From Pseudomonadota bacterium (GTDB taxonomy: Bacteria; Pseudomonadota; Gammaproteobacteria; Burkholderiales; SG8-39): a DNA stretch of 62,778 nucleotides. The notes beneath the pieces are model-generated. The model was given only the letters and a program-made list of their open reading frames with translations, had not been told where the DNA came from and made no database searches. Shown one piece after another: positions 17,095 to 25,789 of the stretch. The position numbers and the translations under genes were made by a program. The stretch is taken from contig JANXRZ010000248.1 of the NCBI GenBank assembly GCA_025352885.1, positions 1-62,778 of the forward strand. Direction: 5' to 3'. Position 1 is the first letter of the stretch. The number at the start of each line of letters is the position of its first letter.

Positions 17095-18348
17095 TCAACT
17101 TTTTGCCCGGTTCTCGAGCAACCGCCGGCCGCTCCACAACCACGCGAGGCCTGCGGCCTGCACTACCCAAAGGACGCCGAAGGCCCAGGAATAACCTTCG
17201 GGCGAATATCCACTCGCCGTCACCGGCCAGCGGGCTAGGATAACCCCGACGCCCCACTGGCCAAGGAAGATCCCCAGAAACGTGAAGGTGTTGAGCGCCG
17301 TATTCACCCGCCCGGCCAGGGCCGCCGGGTAGCGGCGGGCCGCGATCGAATGGGCGAGCGTCGCGGCGGTCGCGCCGAAGTTGAACAGGGACCATGTGAG
17401 GAGGCTCAGCGTAGACACCCCCAGCGCGAGCACCAGCAGGCAGGCCGACGACACGGCTACGCCGCCGAAGAAGAGCGGCAGCACGGGGCGGCCATGCCGC
17501 GCGAAATGGTCGGCCACGCGACCGAAGAACAGGAACCCCAGCATGCTGGCAAGCGCAGCAACCATCAGGCCCTGCGCCACCTGGAGCCGGTCGAAGCCGG
17601 CCACATCGCGGAGCCACGTGCTCATCCACAGGGTGAAGGTCGAAATCGCGGCACACTGGCTCGCGCCAATCGCGACCGCAATGCGCCGGAACGCCGGGTC
17701 CCGCACCACGGACGCTAGGCCCCGGACCTGCGATGCGAGCGATTCACGGGTCGGCGCAGCACGGCGCTCCGGCACCGCGAACCACATGATCGCGCTCAGG
17801 ACCATTGTGGTGAGGATGAGGCCGACGAAGAGCGAACGCCACTCGAACACGCGCAGGGCGAGCTCGAGCGGCACTGAGACCGCGATCGCGCCCAATCCGC
17901 CTGCCGCATACCCGATTGCGATCATCGTGCCGATGCGCTCGACCGGGTACCAGAGCACGAAGGCCTGGAAGCACGCCATGAGCGCAGCCGAGGCGCCGAG
18001 CCCGAAGAGCAACCGTCCGACAAACAGACCGGCGAACCCCTGCGCCGAAATGAAGAGGAGCGCCCCCGCCGCGGCCACCAGCAAAAGCAAGGCATCGACG
18101 CGGCGCGGCCCATACCGGTCGAGCAGCAGGCCGAGCGGGACCTGGAACAGGCCGAAGGAGAAGAAGTAGGCGCCGGTGAGCAACCCAAGGTCGGCGGCGG
18201 ACAGCGAGAACTCGCTTGCGAGCTGCGGCCCGAGCACCGCGTTGACCGCGCGGTACATGTACGAGAGCAGATAGCCCGCCAGGAACGGCAGGCTCACGCG
18301 CAGGAGCAGGTTCACCCGCGGCGCAGCCGCAGGGTCTTGGGCGATCAC
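17095..18348 (-). CDS. MFS transporter
   Basis: A 417-residue major facilitator with about 12 hydrophobic segments. The loop between helices 2 and 3 carries PLGLLLDRYGPRR, the MFS motif A variant, with the matching half-motif FFGRVADHFARHG in the C-terminal half. The start is a GTG six bases after the stop of the SDR gene upstream, so it is probably translated from the same transcript. It could import the substrate or export a product of the monooxygenases next door; sequence alone does not say. A large central loop (TRESLASQVRG) separates the two halves as usual. Confidence 0.9.
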   Translation of the reverse strand: MIAQDPAAAPRVNLLLRVSLPFLAGYLLSYMYRAVNAVLGPQLASEFSLSAADLGLLTGAYFFSFGLFQVPLGLLLDRYGPRRVDALLLLVAAAGALLFISAQGFAGLFVGRLLFGLGASAALMACFQAFVLWYPVERIGTMIAIGYAAGGLGAIAVSVPLELALRVFEWRSLFVGLILTTMVLSAIMWFAVPERRAAPTRESLASQVRGLASVVRDPAFRRIAVAIGASQCAAISTFTLWMSTWLRDVAGFDRLQVAQGLMVAALASMLGFLFFGRVADHFARHGRPVLPLFFGGVAVSSACLLVLALGVSTLSLLTWSLFNFGATAATLAHSIAARRYPAALAGRVNTALNTFTFLGIFLGQWGVGVILARWPVTASGYSPEGYSWAFGVLWVVQAAGLAWLWSGRRLLENRAKS

Positions 18349-18354
18349 GCCGCG

Positions 18355-19137
18355 CTACTTCTTCGGCGTCTCGAGCCTGCCGATATAGAACTGGTTGCGT
18401 GTCGGCGCGATGATGAGTTCGTTCACGCAGGTGCGCGGCGGCATCGTGGCAATGAAGAGGATCGCCTGCCCGAGGTCCTCGGCCTGCGTCATCTCGGCCT
18501 CGCGCTCCTTGGAGGGGGGCACGGGGCGCTTCCTCAGGATCGGCGTCGCCACTTCACCGGGCAGGATGCTGCTCGCCCGGATGCCGTTGGTGCATTCCTC
18601 CATGTTGATGCTCTCGGTCAGCGCGATGACGGCACGCTTGGTCGCGTTGTAGGCCGGACCCGTGAGTGAAGACGCGAACCGGCCGGCCCAGGACGAAATG
18701 TTGATGATGAGCCCGTCCTTCTGCTTCCTCATTGCCGGCAGCACGGCATGCACGCAATAGAAAAGTCCCGAGAGGTTGATGGCGACCACTTCGTCCCACG
18801 CGTCGGTGGTCACGACGTTGAAATTGCGCTCCGTGGCGTTCGTCCCCGCGCTGGTGACGAGGATGTCGATGCGCCCGTGCTTCGCAAGGATCGAATCGGC
18901 GGCCGCCTTGACCGCTTTCTTGTCGGCGACATCGAGCAGGATCGCTTCGGCGCTGCCGAGCGCCTTGAGCGCCTTTTCCGCACTGTCATTGGTTGCCTTG
19001 GTGCGCCCCGAGATGACCACATGTGCGCCAGCTTTAACGAGCTCTAGGGCACCGGCCAGGCCGATGCCGCTGCCCCCGCCTGTGATCCAAGCGACTTTGC
19101 CGGCGAGGGGTGAATTGATCGTAGACGTATTGGCCAT
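18355..19137 (-). CDS. SDR-family oxidoreductase
   Basis: A 260-residue classical short-chain dehydrogenase. The cofactor motif is ITGGGSGIG near residue 18, and the catalytic pair is YNATK after Ser residues in ISSWAGRFASS. The C-terminal VNELIIAPTRNQFYIG tail is typical of the SDR group related to serine/3-hydroxy acid dehydrogenases (YdfG-like). It starts two bases after the GST-like gene stop and precedes the MFS gene by six bases, forming a tight operon of GST, SDR and MFS. Confidence 0.9.
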   Translation of the reverse strand: MANTSTINSPLAGKVAWITGGGSGIGLAGALELVKAGAHVVISGRTKATNDSAEKALKALGSAEAILLDVADKKAVKAAADSILAKHGRIDILVTSAGTNATERNFNVVTTDAWDEVVAINLSGLFYCVHAVLPAMRKQKDGLIINISSWAGRFASSLTGPAYNATKRAVIALTESINMEECTNGIRASSILPGEVATPILRKRPVPPSKEREAEMTQAEDLGQAILFIATMPPRTCVNELIIAPTRNQFYIGRLETPKK

Positions 19138-19139
19138 GA

Positions 19140-19835
19140 TCAGCGCTTCGCGTACTGCGTCTTGCCGAAAAGGATCTCGCGTTCCTTGTCGGTGTGCGGC
19201 CCGGGCCTGCGGCGCTCGGCCAGGATTTCCAGCGCGCGCTTGACCGCGGGACGCTCGAGGATCCTATCGCGCCACGCCTTGAGCTTCGGGTACTCGTCGA
19301 CGTTCACGCCTTGTCGCTCGGGAAAGCGCAGCCACGGCACGATCGCCATGTCCGCGATCGTGTACTCGTCGCAGGCGATGTACTTCGATTCCGCAAGGCG
19401 CCGGTCGATCACCCCGTAGAGCCGGTTCGCTTCATTCTTGTACCGGTCCATGGCGTAGGGAATTTTCTCCGGCGCATAGCCGAGGAAGTGATGCGCCTGG
19501 CCGAGCATCGGGCCCACACCGCCCATCTGGAACATGAGCCATGAGAGCGTCGACCATTTCTTGGTGAGGTCTTCGGGCAGGAACCGCCCGGTCTTGGAAG
19601 CCAGGTAAATCAGCATGGCGCCCGACTCGAACATCGACAGCGGCTTGCCGCCCGGGCCTTCGGTGTCGACCATTGCCGGCATCTTGTTGTTCGGCGAGAT
19701 CTTGAGGAAGGCGGGCTCGAACTGCTCGCCCGCCCCGATGTTGATCGGGTGCACGCGGTAAGGCAGCCCGGTTTCCTCGAGCATGATGTGGATCTTGTGC
19801 CCGTTGGGCGTGGGCCACGTGTAGAGGTCGATCAT
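19140..19835 (-). CDS. Glutathione S-transferase-like disulfide-bond oxidoreductase
   Basis: A 231-residue GST-fold protein of the YghU/YfcG (Nu-class) type. The thioredoxin-like N-terminal domain has the substrate stretch YTWPTPNGHKIHIMLEE, SPNNKMPAMVD with the cis-Pro, and the glutathione-contacting FESGAML. The all-helical C-terminal domain follows from about residue 90. An RBS (AAAGGA) precedes the ATG. Related enzymes reduce disulfides of glutathione conjugates or peroxides. It is the upstream member of a GST-SDR-MFS operon and 19 bases downstream of a reductase gene. Confidence 0.92.
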   Translation of the reverse strand: MIDLYTWPTPNGHKIHIMLEETGLPYRVHPINIGAGEQFEPAFLKISPNNKMPAMVDTEGPGGKPLSMFESGAMLIYLASKTGRFLPEDLTKKWSTLSWLMFQMGGVGPMLGQAHHFLGYAPEKIPYAMDRYKNEANRLYGVIDRRLAESKYIACDEYTIADMAIVPWLRFPERQGVNVDEYPKLKAWRDRILERPAVKRALEILAERRRPGPHTDKEREILFGKTQYAKR

Positions 19836-19854
19836 CTGTTGTCCTTTCGAAATG

Positions 19855-20850
19855 TCAGGCTATTTTCACCAGCTGCTTGCCGAAGTTCTTGCCCTGCAGG
19901 AGGTCGACCAGCCCCTGCGGCGCGTTCTCTATCCCCTCGACGACCGACTCGCGGTACTTGATCTTGCCGGCCGCGACCAGCCCCGAGAGCGCCTTGATGC
20001 CTTCGGGGTAGCGGTTGACCCAGTCGAAGACGATCATGCCCTGCATGCGGATGCGGTTCACGAGCACCGAGCGCATCGTCTTGATGCCATAGGCCTCGGT
20101 CGCGTTGTACTCGGAGATGAGGCCGCACACGATCATGCGCGAGGCGAAATTCATGCGCGCCATCACCGCTTCCATGATCTGCCCGCCGACGTTCTCGAAA
20201 TAGACGTCGACGCCGTCGGGACAGGCTGCGCCGAGGTCCTCGTTCAGCTTCCCGGCCTTGTAGTCCACGCACGCATCGAACCCGAGGTCCTTGACCACGT
20301 AATCGCACTTGGCCTTGCCGCCCGCGATGCCGACAACCCGGCAGCCGGAGGCCTTGGCGAGCTGGCCGACCACGCTTCCGACCGCGCCCGACGCCGCCGA
20401 AACGACCAAGGTGTTCCCGGCGCGCGGCTGGCCGATTTCATACAGGCCGAAGTACGCGGTCAGGCCGGGCATGCCCAGCACGCCGAGGTAGTACGAGAGC
20501 GGCATCCCGGGGCGGGCCTGCACCTTGGTGACTTCGGTGCCCTTTGCCACGCCGTGCGTCTGCCAGCCGAGCGAAGTCAGCACGTGGTCGCCGGACTTGA
20601 AGCCGGGGTGCTTCGACTCGACCACCTCGCCGACCGTCTGCCCGACCATCGTGCCGCCGATTGCGACCGGCGGGACGTAACTTTTTGCATCGCTGATGCG
20701 CCCGCGCATGTAGGGGTCGAGCGAGAGCCAGAGATTTTTGACGAGCACTTCGCCGTCCTTGGGCGAGGGCATCGCGAGCGACTCGAGACGAAAATCGGCG
20801 GGCTTGACCCAGCCCTGCGGACGGCTGGCAAGAACGATGGCCTTGTTCAT
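19855..20850 (-). CDS. NADP-dependent oxidoreductase, zinc-free MDR (CurA/leukotriene B4 dehydrogenase type)
   Basis: A 331-residue zinc-independent medium-chain reductase. The N-terminal ASRPQGWVKPADF, LSLDPYMRGR and the AASGAVGSVVGQ nucleotide-binding stretch match the CurA/prostaglandin reductase subfamily that reduces the double bond of enones with NADPH. The ATG at 20850 was preferred over an upstream start because the family begins just before this motif. It would supply a double-bond reduction step between the dehydrogenases and monooxygenases here. Substrate unknown. Confidence 0.92.
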   Translation of the reverse strand: MNKAIVLASRPQGWVKPADFRLESLAMPSPKDGEVLVKNLWLSLDPYMRGRISDAKSYVPPVAIGGTMVGQTVGEVVESKHPGFKSGDHVLTSLGWQTHGVAKGTEVTKVQARPGMPLSYYLGVLGMPGLTAYFGLYEIGQPRAGNTLVVSAASGAVGSVVGQLAKASGCRVVGIAGGKAKCDYVVKDLGFDACVDYKAGKLNEDLGAACPDGVDVYFENVGGQIMEAVMARMNFASRMIVCGLISEYNATEAYGIKTMRSVLVNRIRMQGMIVFDWVNRYPEGIKALSGLVAAGKIKYRESVVEGIENAPQGLVDLLQGKNFGKQLVKIA

Positions 20851-20916
20851 GGGAAAAACCTCAGGGGATTGGACAGCGAAAAAGCGGGGAGACTGCAATG
20901 GTAGCGCGAACCCCGA

Positions 20917-21702
20917 TCATCCGGACCCGCTCCAGGAGGGCTTGCGCTTCTCGAGAAACGACCGGATGCCTTCGCCTGCTTCTTCACCCGCGCGCACTTC
21001 GGCCAGCACTGCTGCGGTTTGCTCCCCGAGCTCCGGCGAGATCGGCGCCTTGCCGACGCGCATGAGCAACTGCTTGGTTCGCGCGAGGGCCTGGGGGCCG
21101 GCCTGCGCGAGTTTTCCGGCAAGCTTGTCGACGCACGCGTCGAGCTCCCCTGCGGGCACGCACTCATGGGCGAACCCCAGTCTGAAGGCGTCCCTGGCGG
21201 ACAATTTTTCGCCGGTCAGCATGTAGCGGCGCGCCTGCTGCTCGCCCATCGCCTTGACGAGGTACGGGCTGATCATCGCCGGCACGAGGCCGATCTTGGT
21301 CTCGGGCAGGCAGAACTCCGCTTCCTCGGACGTTACGACCAGGTCGCTGGCCGCAACGAGGCCCATGCCGCCTGCGAACGCGGCGCCGTGAACCCGTGCG
21401 ATCACCGGCTTCGGGAAGGCGTGAATGCGATACAGCAGCTTCGCGAACCGGCCGGCGTCCTGCGTGGCTTTCTCTTCGGTGAGCTTTGCGGCGGCCTGCA
21501 TGCGCCCGAGATCGCCGCCCGCGCAGAACGCCTGGCCTCGGCCGGCGAGGACGACGACGCGGACGGTCGAATTAACTTCCAGCTGGTTCAGCGCGTCCGT
21601 GAGCGCGGTGGTCAGTTCTTCATTCAGGGCATTGCGGATCTCGGGCCGATTCAGCCAGAGCCAGGTTGCCGCGCCCCGCTGCTCCCGTTCGAGTACTGGC
21701 AT
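20917..21702 (-). CDS. Enoyl-CoA hydratase/isomerase family protein (LiuC/AtuE-like)
   Basis: A 261-residue crotonase. FCAGGDLGRMQ provides the oxyanion loop and LPETKIGLVPAMISP carries the glutamate equivalent to the second catalytic Glu; the first position is in FAGGMGLVAA, where Gly-Leu replaces the usual Glu-Leu pattern, as in LiuC-type methylglutaconyl-CoA hydratases. The resemblance to that group (AAFAGGMGLVAASD, CLPETKIGL) is from memory. It begins four bases after the stop of the nitronate monooxygenase gene. It is a candidate for the hydratase missing from the atu-like operon at 28267. Confidence 0.88.
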   Translation of the reverse strand: MPVLEREQRGAATWLWLNRPEIRNALNEELTTALTDALNQLEVNSTVRVVVLAGRGQAFCAGGDLGRMQAAAKLTEEKATQDAGRFAKLLYRIHAFPKPVIARVHGAAFAGGMGLVAASDLVVTSEEAEFCLPETKIGLVPAMISPYLVKAMGEQQARRYMLTGEKLSARDAFRLGFAHECVPAGELDACVDKLAGKLAQAGPQALARTKQLLMRVGKAPISPELGEQTAAVLAEVRAGEEAGEGIRSFLEKRKPSWSGSG

Positions 21703-21706
21703 GCGC

Positions 21707-22669
21707 TTAGCCGAGCTGCAGGCGCCGCCGGGCCGCCGTGTACTCGTCCTTGAGCTGTGCGACAACGGCGGCAACGGGCTGGATCGACTCGATCTGGCCG
21801 ACGCCCTGCCCTGCGCTCCAGATGTCGCGCCAGACTTTTTTTTCGGCGCCGCCCTCGGTGCCGAAATTCATCTTCGTGGGATCGGACTTCGGCAGGTTGA
21901 GCGGATCGAAGCCCGCGTTGACCACGCTGTGCTTGAGGTAGTTGCCGTGCACACCCGAAAAAAGGTCCGTGTAGACGATATCGGCCGCCGCCGACTTGAG
22001 GATCTCTTCCTTGTAGCGCTCGGGCACGCTCGCCTCGGGCGTCGCAAGAAAGCGCGTGCCGATGTAGGCGAGGTCCGCGCCCGAAGCCAGGGCCGCAAGG
22101 ATGGCATCGCCGGTCGCAATGGCACCCGAGAGGACGATCGGCCCGTCGAAAAAGCGCCGCACTTCGCCGACCAGCGCAAAGGGGGACAGCGTCCCCGCAT
22201 GCCCGCCCGCCCCTGCGCAGACTAGGATCAATCCATCGACGCCGGCTTCGAGCGCCTTCTCGGCGTGGCGGACGTTGATCACGTCGTGCAGCACGATGCC
22301 GCCATACGAGTGCACTCCTTGCACCACTTCGTGCGGCGCGCGCAGCGAAGTGATCGTAATCGGTACCTTGTGGCGGATGCAGACTTCCACGTCGAAGGCG
22401 AGGCGATCGTTCGATTTGTGCACGATCTGGTTGACCGCATAAGGGGCGACGATTGCGTCGGGGTTCGCCTTCTTGTGCTTGTCGAGCTCCGACTCGATCT
22501 CGTTCAGCCAGGCGTCGAGCGCCTCCTTGGGGCGCGCGTTTAGGGCGGGGAACGACCCCACGACGCCCGCCTTGCACTGCTCGATCACGAGCTTCGGATT
22601 GCCCGCGATGAACATGGGTGAGCAGATCACGGGCAGGGAGAGGTTTTGCAGGATGCTTGGCAGGGACAC
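21707..22669 (-). CDS. Nitronate monooxygenase / 2-nitropropane dioxygenase family FMN enzyme
   Basis: A 320-residue TIM-barrel FMN protein. It opens with LPVICSPMFIAGNPKL, then carries the phosphate-binding CAGAGGHAGTLSPFAL and SGAIATGDAILAALASGADLAYIGTRF stretches typical of the nitronate monooxygenase family. Related enzymes oxidise alkyl nitronates, but many members in fatty-acid catabolic operons have unproven roles and may act as enone or flavin reductases. It sits between an orphan binding protein and the crotonase, within the same minus-strand run, so a role in CoA catabolism is more likely than nitroalkane detoxification. Confidence 0.88.
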   Translation of the reverse strand: MSLPSILQNLSLPVICSPMFIAGNPKLVIEQCKAGVVGSFPALNARPKEALDAWLNEIESELDKHKKANPDAIVAPYAVNQIVHKSNDRLAFDVEVCIRHKVPITITSLRAPHEVVQGVHSYGGIVLHDVINVRHAEKALEAGVDGLILVCAGAGGHAGTLSPFALVGEVRRFFDGPIVLSGAIATGDAILAALASGADLAYIGTRFLATPEASVPERYKEEILKSAAADIVYTDLFSGVHGNYLKHSVVNAGFDPLNLPKSDPTKMNFGTEGGAEKKVWRDIWSAGQGVGQIESIQPVAAVVAQLKDEYTAARRRLQLG

Positions 22670-22688
22670 TTGGTTTCCTAGGGATGCG

Positions 22689-23669
22689 CTACTCGATGAC
22701 CTTGGTTGCCCGCACCAGGAACGCGTTGGGAATCTCGATGCCGAGCGCCCTGGCGGTCTTCAGGTTGACGACCAACTCGAACGAAGTCGGCTGCTCGATG
22801 GCAATGTCGCCGGGCTTCGTGCCCTTGAAGATCTTGTCGATGAACACGGCCGCACGACGCCAGAAGTCGTCGAACTGCACCCCATAGCCGAGCATCCCGC
22901 CGGCCTCGGCGAACTGGGGGTTCCCAACTGCGGGCAGCCGGTGCTTCAGCGCCTGGTTCGCGATTGCCTTAACGCCGCTGCTGAGCGTCGGATGATCCCC
23001 GGTCACGACCCCGCCACTTCGCTGCTTTACCACCGCTGCGAACGTGTCGTGAAACTCCGTCTCGCCGGCCCGGACCTCGAATTGCTGAGTCCGCATCTTC
23101 AAGTGCTTTGCAGTGGCCGCAACCTTCTCCAATGCGACCGCTGCAAAGGGATTGTCCACATGCAGGTACGCAACCTGCGAGAGGCGCGGATAGGCCTCCT
23201 TGATCAATTCGACGCGCTTGGCGGGCAGCTCGTTGGCGAAAAAGATCTGGCCGGTAAGGTTTCCTCCGGGACGCGCGAGGCTGGCGGCGAGTCCCATTGC
23301 GACGAGATCGCCGCTGTCCGTGACGACAATCGGAATCGTGCTCGTCGCCTGCTTGACTGCAATCGGCGCGAGGCCATGCGTCACGATGAGGTCGACATTG
23401 AGGCGGATCAACTCAGCCGCCAGGCCGGCGAAGCGCTCGTCTTTCCCCTCGGCCGATCGATACTCGATCACGTAATTCCGGCCCTCGACATAGCCGAGGG
23501 CCGCCAGGCCCGCTCGCAACGCGTCGAGGCGCCTGGCCATGAAAGCGGCCGTGTTGGCGCTGATGACGCCGATGCGCCAGACTTTTGCGGGGGGCTGCTG
23601 GGCGAGCACCGCAAGCGGCACAAGTGCACCAGCACCGAGCGCGAGTACAAGCCTGCGCCGGGAAATCAT
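22689..23669 (-). CDS. Orphan ABC transporter substrate-binding protein (TrpX-like, PF04392 type)
   Basis: A 326-residue periplasmic binding protein. The N-terminus MISRRRLVLALGAGAL has a twin-arginine-like start and hydrophobic core, with cleavage near VLAQQ. The mature protein has the two-lobed pattern with WRIGVISAN, GRNYVIEYRSAEG and VTHGLAPIAVKQATSTIPIV, matching the ABC_sub_bind family. Neither permease nor ATPase is adjacent. Its start codon shares one base with the stop of the beta-oxidation fusion gene (TGATG), so it is translationally linked to catabolic enzymes. It may serve a transporter encoded elsewhere; ligand unknown. Confidence 0.87.
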   Translation of the reverse strand: MISRRRLVLALGAGALVPLAVLAQQPPAKVWRIGVISANTAAFMARRLDALRAGLAALGYVEGRNYVIEYRSAEGKDERFAGLAAELIRLNVDLIVTHGLAPIAVKQATSTIPIVVTDSGDLVAMGLAASLARPGGNLTGQIFFANELPAKRVELIKEAYPRLSQVAYLHVDNPFAAVALEKVAATAKHLKMRTQQFEVRAGETEFHDTFAAVVKQRSGGVVTGDHPTLSSGVKAIANQALKHRLPAVGNPQFAEAGGMLGYGVQFDDFWRRAAVFIDKIFKGTKPGDIAIEQPTSFELVVNLKTARALGIEIPNAFLVRATKVIE

Positions 23670-25789
23670 CAGGCCAGCATCCCGCCCTTGGCTGCAAGGT
23701 CGCGGAGCAGTTTGGGCGGAGAAAAGCGCTCCCCGTATTTCTTCGCAAGCTCGTCGGCGCGCGCGACGAATTTCTTCGAGCCGATGTTGTTCACGTATTG
23801 CAGTGCCCCGCCAGTCCACGCCGGGAACCCGATGCCGAAGATCGAGCCGATGTTGCCGTCGCCGACGTTGGTCAGCACGCCTTCCTCGAGACAGCGTGCC
23901 GTCTCGATCGCCTGGCGGTAGAGGATGCGTTCCTTGAGTTCCTCGAAGTCGTAGCTCACGTCCTTTTTGGCGAAGATTTTCGCGAGTTCGGGCCAGAGGA
24001 CCTTCTTGCCTTCCTTCGGGTACTCGTAGAACCCGCCACCCGCAGCGCGTCCGGGGCGATTGAATTCCCGCACCATGCGCACGACGACGTCCTGCCCCGG
24101 TGCCGACACATACTTCTTGCCCTCGGCTTCCATGTCGGCCTTGGTCTGCTCCATGACGTGCAGCGAGAGCGACATCGAGGTCTGGTCGATGACCTCGAGC
24201 GGCCCGACCGGCATCCCGGCCAGGCGTCCGGCGTTCTCGACGACAGCGGCCGGGATTCCCTCGGACAGCATCGAGCAGCCTTCCATCACGAAGGTGCCGA
24301 ACGTGCGGCTCGTGTAGAAGCCGCGTGAGTCGTTGACCACGATGGGCGTCTTCGAGATCGCCAGCACGTAGTCATATGCGCGGGCAACCGTCTCGGGCGA
24401 GGTCTTCTCGCCCTTGATGATCTCGACCAGCGGCATGCGGTCGACCGGCGAGAAGAAATGCAGGCCGATGAAATTCTCCGGTTTCGCAGAGGCTTTCGCC
24501 AGGCCGGTGATCGGAAGCGTCGAGGTGTTGGATGCGAAGATGCCACCCGCTGTGAGCCAGGGCTCCGACTCCTTCGTCACCTGTGCCTTGAGGTCCCGCT
24601 TCTCGAACACGGCTTCGATGATGAGATCGCAGCCCGCGAGGTCGTCATTGTTCGCCGTCGGGGTGATGAGCTTCAGCGGATCGAGGCTCGCCTTGCGCTT
24701 GGTGAGCACCGTCTCGGAATAGCTGCGGCCCTTTTGCGCGGCCTCGATCGAGACATCCTTGAGCACGCACGGGATGCCGCGCGTCGCGGTGGCATACGCA
24801 ATCCCGCCACCCATCATGCCGGCGCCGAGGATGCCGACCTTGGCCGGCTTCCATTTCGGCACGTCCTTGGGACGCGACGCGCCAGACTTGATGGCCGTGA
24901 GGTTGAAGAAGAACGCGGTGATCATATTCTTCGCCACCTGGCCGACCGCAATTTTCGCGAGATACCGCGACTCGATCCGCATTGCCGTGTCGAAGTCGAC
25001 GTAGGCCCCCTCGACCATGGCCGACAGGATCGCCTCGGGCGCCGGATACAGGCCGCGCGTTTTCTCCGTAAGCATCGCCGGTGCGACTGCGAGCATCTGC
25101 GAGACGGCCGGCGAATTCGGGTTGCCGCCGGGCATTCGGTAATCCTTTGCGTCCCAGGGCTGCACGGGCGAGGGATTGGCCTTGATCCACTCGCGAGCCA
25201 TCGTAATCGCGTTTGCGGCGTCCTTTGCCAGGCCTTGCAGCAGCCCGAGCTTCGCCGCGTCGGCCGGCTTCATGAGCTTGCCTTCGATGAGGTACGGGAA
25301 GGCGGCCTGCAGACCAAGGATCCGGGTGAGCTTCGTGACGCCGCCGGCACCGGGCAACAGGCCGAGCGTCACTTCCGGAAAGCCGAGCTGGATCTTCGGG
25401 TCGTCTACGCAAATCCTGCAGTGCGCAGCCAGCGCGATCTCGAATCCGCCGCCCAGTGCCGTGCCTGCGAGAACAGCGACGACCGGCTTGCCGAGTTTTT
25501 CCAGTTTCCTGAAGTCGGCCTTGATGGCCTCGATCTCGTGGAACATCGTTTGCGCGTCGGACGCCTTGAGCTTGACGACGTCCTTGAGTTCGGCGCCCGC
25601 GAAGAACGTCTTCTTGGCCGAGGCGAGGATGACGCCATCGAACGTGTCTTTCTCTTTTTCCAGCCGCGCGACGTTTTCGGTGAAGGCGTTCTTCCATGCC
25701 CCGGACATCGTGTTAACGGAGCCCTCGGGCGCGTCGAACGTGAGCGTAACGACGCGGTCGGCGCCCAATTCATACCGGATGGGGGACAT
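23669..25789 (-). CDS. Bifunctional enoyl-CoA hydratase / 3-hydroxyacyl-CoA dehydrogenase (FadJ type)
   Basis: A 706-residue fusion with an N-terminal crotonase domain (FFAGAELKDV, catalytic Glu residues in GGGFEIALAAH and FPEVTLGLLPG) and a C-terminal dehydrogenase (GAGMMGGGIA, SNTSTLPI, catalytic His in IGLHFFSP). The start was set at 25789, where ATG shares a base with the thiolase stop, removing a spurious upstream extension. With the thiolase at 25789-26994 it forms a FadJI-like module for long or branched chains. It differs clearly from the copy at 2198, so the two modules probably serve different substrates. Confidence 0.94.
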   Translation of the reverse strand: MSPIRYELGADRVVTLTFDAPEGSVNTMSGAWKNAFTENVARLEKEKDTFDGVILASAKKTFFAGAELKDVVKLKASDAQTMFHEIEAIKADFRKLEKLGKPVVAVLAGTALGGGFEIALAAHCRICVDDPKIQLGFPEVTLGLLPGAGGVTKLTRILGLQAAFPYLIEGKLMKPADAAKLGLLQGLAKDAANAITMAREWIKANPSPVQPWDAKDYRMPGGNPNSPAVSQMLAVAPAMLTEKTRGLYPAPEAILSAMVEGAYVDFDTAMRIESRYLAKIAVGQVAKNMITAFFFNLTAIKSGASRPKDVPKWKPAKVGILGAGMMGGGIAYATATRGIPCVLKDVSIEAAQKGRSYSETVLTKRKASLDPLKLITPTANNDDLAGCDLIIEAVFEKRDLKAQVTKESEPWLTAGGIFASNTSTLPITGLAKASAKPENFIGLHFFSPVDRMPLVEIIKGEKTSPETVARAYDYVLAISKTPIVVNDSRGFYTSRTFGTFVMEGCSMLSEGIPAAVVENAGRLAGMPVGPLEVIDQTSMSLSLHVMEQTKADMEAEGKKYVSAPGQDVVVRMVREFNRPGRAAGGGFYEYPKEGKKVLWPELAKIFAKKDVSYDFEELKERILYRQAIETARCLEEGVLTNVGDGNIGSIFGIGFPAWTGGALQYVNNIGSKKFVARADELAKKYGERFSPPKLLRDLAAKGGMLA

